This document shows positions 43,013-46,187 of a stretch of 46,187 nt of DNA, one piece after another; positions within the stretch are counted from its first letter, which is position 1; every line of letters begins with the position of its first letter. The DNA is from Aliikangiella coralliicola (lineage in GTDB: Bacteria > Pseudomonadota > Gammaproteobacteria > Enterobacterales > Kangiellaceae), in NCBI RefSeq assembly GCF_007004725.1, contig NZ_ML660175.1:1-46187 (forward strand), given 5' to 3'. Made by a program: the position numbers and the translations under genes. The notes under the pieces are model-generated. The model was not told the origin of the DNA, searched no databases, and saw nothing but the letters and a program-made list of their open reading frames with translations.

Positions 43013-44325
43013 CGATCAAGCCAGACATATACCCCTATTGGACAAGCATAGATTTTTTCAACGGCAATTAATTTGTCAATCATCACATTGGTCAGTTTTG
43101 TTCCTTCGTTTAATAGCATCAAACCATTTTTATTAGTGCAATCTCGACTTAAAATCATCCCTGGCTGCAAATTCATACTTGATAACATATGCTCTTCTTT
43201 TACCTCATTATCTTTTTCATGTTGCTTAGATATTTCAAAAAATAACTTGGCTAACTGGTAATCATACAATTTATTCTTATGTTCAAGTAAGAAATGCCTC
43301 GCATCTCTCGCAGTATAAGTAATCCCATCGTATTTTCCCGACTGCAATAGAAAGTAATCTTTCACAATACTCAATACTTTACAACCGATGGGAATATCGC
43401 TTCCTTTTAGACCATCAGGACCGCCGGAACCATTAATATATTCGTAATGATGCTCAATAATTCGCGCCGTATCAGTAAAGTTAGAAATGCCTTTCAGAAC
43501 CGATGCACCAATTTCAGGATAAGTCATGAATTGTTCGAAGTCATCAACGTCCATCAATTTCACCGGCGTGGTTAATAGTTTTTCCGGCAACGCAAGTTTA
43601 CCTAATTCAAAAAGCAAACTAGAGTAATAAATTTGCTTGACCATATAATCGCTGAGTTCACTTTTTTTAGCGAGACTAACCGCCAACATCGGTAAATCGG
43701 GATACTCTCGGCTAAAAATATTCTCTCTTGCACAAATGGCGTGAGACAATAGCTTTACAACAGCGTCGTAACTTTTCGAAAGCTCCCGGTAAGCCTGATC
43801 TAGCATTCCTTCAGCTTCTTTTAATTCCCGAACTCTAGCTTCAACCTTTTCTTCAAGATCTTTATTCCATGCCTTTAATTGTTCATTCTGTTGTTGGGTA
43901 AGAATTGATAGTCTTTCTTTTTCCCCTTCCAAAAAGCGAATTTTAAGAAGCGAACTTACTTTTAATTTAATGTCATTGTCTTCCCAGGGCTTACTGACAT
44001 ATGCACTAATTCGCCCTTCATTGATCGCCCGAATTGTAGATTCCTGATCGGAAAACCCAGTTAGTAATATACTTGGAATATTGGGTCCAATGTCCTTTGC
44101 CCGACTTAAAAACTCCGCACCATCCATACTTGGCATTCTCATATCTGAAATGATAAGGTCAATTTTTTCCCGCTTGATAATTTCTAGACCTTCCGCACCA
44201 CTTTCAGCAAGATGTATTTCGTATCCATCTTTTCTGAAAAGCCTTCTTAAAGCAACCAGTATATTTCTTTCATCGTCCACACATAGAACACTGGCTTTTT
44301 CCGTTGTTTTTGTTTCTTCGCTCAT
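43009..44325 (-). CDS. Receiver plus degenerate HD-GYP protein (RpfG-like)
   Basis: A 438-residue soluble response regulator. The receiver has CVDDER, Asp61 (ISDMRMPSMDG) and SKPWED. A coiled coil (about 135-185) leads to an HD-GYP-like domain. The HD metal pair is replaced by Phe239-Glu240 (LLFELGK), the HHE block reads HHY (292-294) and GYP reads GGP (301-303), so phosphodiesterase activity is unlikely; binding or scaffolding is more likely. A C-terminal extension (about 365-438) is of unknown type. The start at 44325 has GAGA/AAAG bases upstream; an ATG eight codons earlier is possible. Its stop overlaps tail-to-tail with the stop of the receiver-ATPase gene. Confidence 0.85.
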   Translation of the reverse strand: MSEETKTTEKASVLCVDDERNILVALRRLFRKDGYEIHLAESGAEGLEIIKREKIDLIISDMRMPSMDGAEFLSRAKDIGPNIPSILLTGFSDQESTIRAINEGRISAYVSKPWEDNDIKLKVSSLLKIRFLEGEKERLSILTQQQNEQLKAWNKDLEEKVEARVRELKEAEGMLDQAYRELSKSYDAVVKLLSHAICARENIFSREYPDLPMLAVSLAKKSELSDYMVKQIYYSSLLFELGKLALPEKLLTTPVKLMDVDDFEQFMTYPEIGASVLKGISNFTDTARIIEHHYEYINGSGGPDGLKGSDIPIGCKVLSIVKDYFLLQSGKYDGITYTARDARHFLLEHKNKLYDYQLAKLFFEISKQHEKDNEVKEEHMLSSMNLQPGMILSRDCTNKNGLMLLNEGTKLTNVMIDKLIAVEKIYACPIGVYVWLDR

Positions 44326-44392
44326 TGAAATCTTTCTCTCAGGTTTCATTTGTCTTTATCATTCGATATTCTTTACGCTAACTTGAAATTAA

Positions 44393-44821
44393 CTAACCGC
44401 TACTTTTCTTTCTTCTCCACGAATCAAACAACCCTGCCTCTTCTAAAATCTTACTTTTTTTGTGTTTCATATAGTAAAGCAACTCTTGTCTCGCCAACTT
44501 TCTATCCATACCATTTTTGACCAAATGAACTAGTACTTTTTCAAATGCTTTACGACGTTTTTTTCCGCGCCCCGATGTATCTCGGCGATTTTCAAAAAAA
44601 TCAAGTAATGTCGAACCACAAGAGCAATTTCGGAATAGCTCAAGGATAGTTTCACCTTCGTCACCTTCTGAGGATTTTAAGCCAGTCTTTTTGTTAATCG
44701 CTTCGGTCTTAGCGACAAAATCTTCAACATTCAGGTAAACTAAGCCACAGGTTGCACATTTCTTGGGAAAAGAACATTTCTCTAACGCAACCAAGTCATC
44801 AAACAGAGAGTTATTATCCAT
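44393..44821 (-). CDS. Small zinc-motif protein of unknown function
   Basis: I do not recognise a family. The 142-residue soluble protein has two cysteine pairs, Cys22-x2-Cys25 (CATCG) and Cys66-x-Cys68 (CSCGS), plus Cys16, which could bind a zinc ion. The second half is strongly basic (GRGKKRRKAF, KHKKSK, WRRKKSSG) and looks helical, which might contact nucleic acid or an acidic protein. The ATG at 44821 has GAGG at ideal spacing; a GTG four codons upstream overlaps the previous gene. It lies 8 bases after the kinase stop and about 65 bases before the degenerate HD-GYP gene, so all three form one minus-strand operon. Confidence 0.7.
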   Translation of the reverse strand: MDNNSLFDDLVALEKCSFPKKCATCGLVYLNVEDFVAKTEAINKKTGLKSSEGDEGETILELFRNCSCGSTLLDFFENRRDTSGRGKKRRKAFEKVLVHLVKNGMDRKLARQELLYYMKHKKSKILEEAGLFDSWRRKKSSG

Positions 44822-44829
44822 TATTAACC

Positions 44830-46187
44830 TCACGAATCGGGAGGCACACCATTCAAGCTAGCATCTAAATTTTTCTGGTTTTCTTCCTCTTGCCGAATAA
44901 CTGGTATGCTAATTTTAAAGCAAGTTCCGACCCCTACCTCACTGGTTACTACAATGCTGCCTTTATGATTTTCGATAATCCCATAAGATATCGATAAACC
45001 CAGCCCAGTACCCTGTCCGACAGGTTTTGTAGTGAAGAATGGATTAAATAGTTGTGAAATATTTTTCTCTTCAATACCAACGCCATTGTCCTTAACCTCA
45101 ATACAAATCGTATCTTCCTCAAGGCTGGTCACTACCGTTATGACTCCATTTTCCTGAATTGCATGGCTAGCATTTATCAGCAAATTCATAAACACTTGGT
45201 TAAGTTGGCTTGGGTAGCAATAGGTTTCGGGAAGTTCTCCGTAGTTTTTTACAACTTCACAGTGATATTTCAACTCATTCCAAACAATCCTGATTGTTTC
45301 ATCAAGGCAATTATTAATGTCGGTTTTCTTCTTTTGTTCTTCGCCGGCGTGGGTAAAATTTTTGAGGCTTTGAATAATATTTTTAACTTTTTCCATTCCA
45401 AAAATGCTTTCAGAAACTAACTCAACAATATCTGATAGTATAAAATCAATATCATGTTTTTCTTTTAAGTTTTCTAACAATGATGGAAGCTCTTCAACAC
45501 GAGTCGACTCCCCGAAGATCTTACTTAATTCAGTGACGAAAGCCCCTAACTCTCCAACATAATCTCTTAACGAGTTAAGATTACTGTTGATATAGCCTAA
45601 GGGATTGTTAATTTCATGGGCCACGCCAGCCGCAAGCTGGCCGATAGACGCCATTTTCTCTGAGTGAACCAGCTGACTTTGAGTTGCTTTAAGCTCTTCA
45701 TATTGTTGTTTTATTTTCTCTTTAGAGCTATAAGCAGATAGAAAATTACCAACGTGCATTGTGACATATGCCAACATTGACATATCACTGTAAGTATAGT
45801 CTTCTTTTTTCTCATAGCTTTGTGCAACAATCCCACCATCAAGATTTCCTGTATGGAAGGGTAAGAAGATCCATTGCTTGGGTAATTTACCGAGGAGTTT
45901 TATTTTTCCTTTCTCTTCAAGCTCGACGATCTCTTCTTCTTTTAATATTAGTGACTTACCTATATCTAACGCATACGCGGTCAAACTATGTCTTAGCTCT
46001 GGGTTACTTTTTTCGCTCCGCGTTTCGGATGACAACTTGTCAAACTGATCGACAACAAATGGAATATCAATTAGGCCATCATTGATAACACAGATATAAA
46101 AATTATCGATATGAATAATCTCAGAAATCAATGAAAATATTTTTTTGTAAATCAGGGATATTTTGTCATCTTTGCCTTGAAATCTAG
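44830..46187 (-). CDS. GAF-containing soluble histidine kinase, 5' end beyond the window
   Basis: The frame stays open to the right edge, so the gene is incomplete. Residues upstream of a TTG at 46131 (SLIYKKIFSLI) fit the start helix of a GAF domain, which continues with IDNFYICVINDG and ends near FLPFHTGNLDGG. The true start therefore lies outside. A coiled coil follows, then HisKA with GVAHEINNPLGYINSN (His codon at 45618-45616) and HATPase_c with NASHAIQENG, DNGVGI and GQGTGLGLS. It has no membrane helix in the visible part. Its dimerisation motif nearly equals those of the two plus-strand kinases in this region. The receiver in the same operon (the degenerate HD-GYP protein) is a natural partner. 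Confidence 0.9.
   Translation of the reverse strand, partial: RFQGKDDKISLIYKKIFSLISEIIHIDNFYICVINDGLIDIPFVVDQFDKLSSETRSEKSNPELRHSLTAYALDIGKSLILKEEEIVELEEKGKIKLLGKLPKQWIFLPFHTGNLDGGIVAQSYEKKEDYTYSDMSMLAYVTMHVGNFLSAYSSKEKIKQQYEELKATQSQLVHSEKMASIGQLAAGVAHEINNPLGYINSNLNSLRDYVGELGAFVTELSKIFGESTRVEELPSLLENLKEKHDIDFILSDIVELVSESIFGMEKVKNIIQSLKNFTHAGEEQKKKTDINNCLDETIRIVWNELKYHCEVVKNYGELPETYCYPSQLNQVFMNLLINASHAIQENGVITVVTSLEEDTICIEVKDNGVGIEEKNISQLFNPFFTTKPVGQGTGLGLSISYGIIENHKGSIVVTSEVGVGTCFKISIPVIRQEEENQKNLDASLNGVPPDS

Noticed and set aside
46129-46131. TTG at 46131 as true start of the last kinase
   Set aside because: The frame is open to the window edge, and the residues upstream fit the beginning of the GAF domain, so the gene is truncated by the window.

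Overview
The window looks like chromosomal DNA from a marine-type gammaproteobacterium with an AT-rich genome. Pointers are a GlyGly-CTERM-type C-terminus on a secreted FG-GAP protein, several large secreted or sensory proteins, RND and MacB-type export genes, and a dense set of two-component and cyclic-di-GMP genes. A Kangiellaceae-like or Shewanella/Alteromonadales-like source is my inference from gene style; no rRNA or tRNA is visible to settle it. There is no phage, insertion sequence or CRISPR array. The only mobile-looking DNA is two diverged copies of a palindromic repeat.

Layout. 1-7.1 kb (all minus strand): the first codons of a gene cut by the window edge, an FG-GAP surface protein, a long inverted-repeat element, a secreted HExxH metalloprotease, two tandem MacB/FtsX permeases with no ATPase beside them, and an SGNH hydrolase. 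7.1-20.3 kb: a periplasmic double-propeller sensor ending in a degenerate GGDEF-like domain, two divergent subtilisin-like proteases (one with eleven NAWNDA-type repeats), a membrane hybrid histidine kinase ending in an AraC domain, a lipoprotein fusing a glucose/sorbosone-dehydrogenase fold to a diheme cytochrome, and a small secreted protein. 20.8-27.4 kb: a LytS/LytTR two-component pair, the second palindromic repeat, and an RND efflux permease plus adaptor. 28-34 kb: an unknown helical protein, an amino-acid permease, and a plus-strand run of aldehyde dehydrogenase, Rieske quaternary-amine-type oxygenase and dimethylargininase that looks like a catabolic cassette.

34.4-46.2 kb is the most striking part: about 12 kb made almost only of soluble signalling proteins. 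It has three paralogous cytosolic histidine kinases, a GAF-GGDEF-EAL-receiver protein, a receiver plus degenerate HD-GYP protein, and a small zinc-motif protein. At its heart is a tightly overlapping operon of an MglA-like small GTPase, a histidine kinase, and a receiver domain fused to a complete GspE/PilB-type secretion ATPase. MglA controls type IV pilus polarity in Myxococcus, and PilB-type ATPases drive pilus assembly. I therefore read this as a candidate self-contained, phosphorylation- and GTP-controlled switch on a pilus or secretion motor, possibly tied to cyclic-di-GMP. The last gene runs off the right edge of the window.
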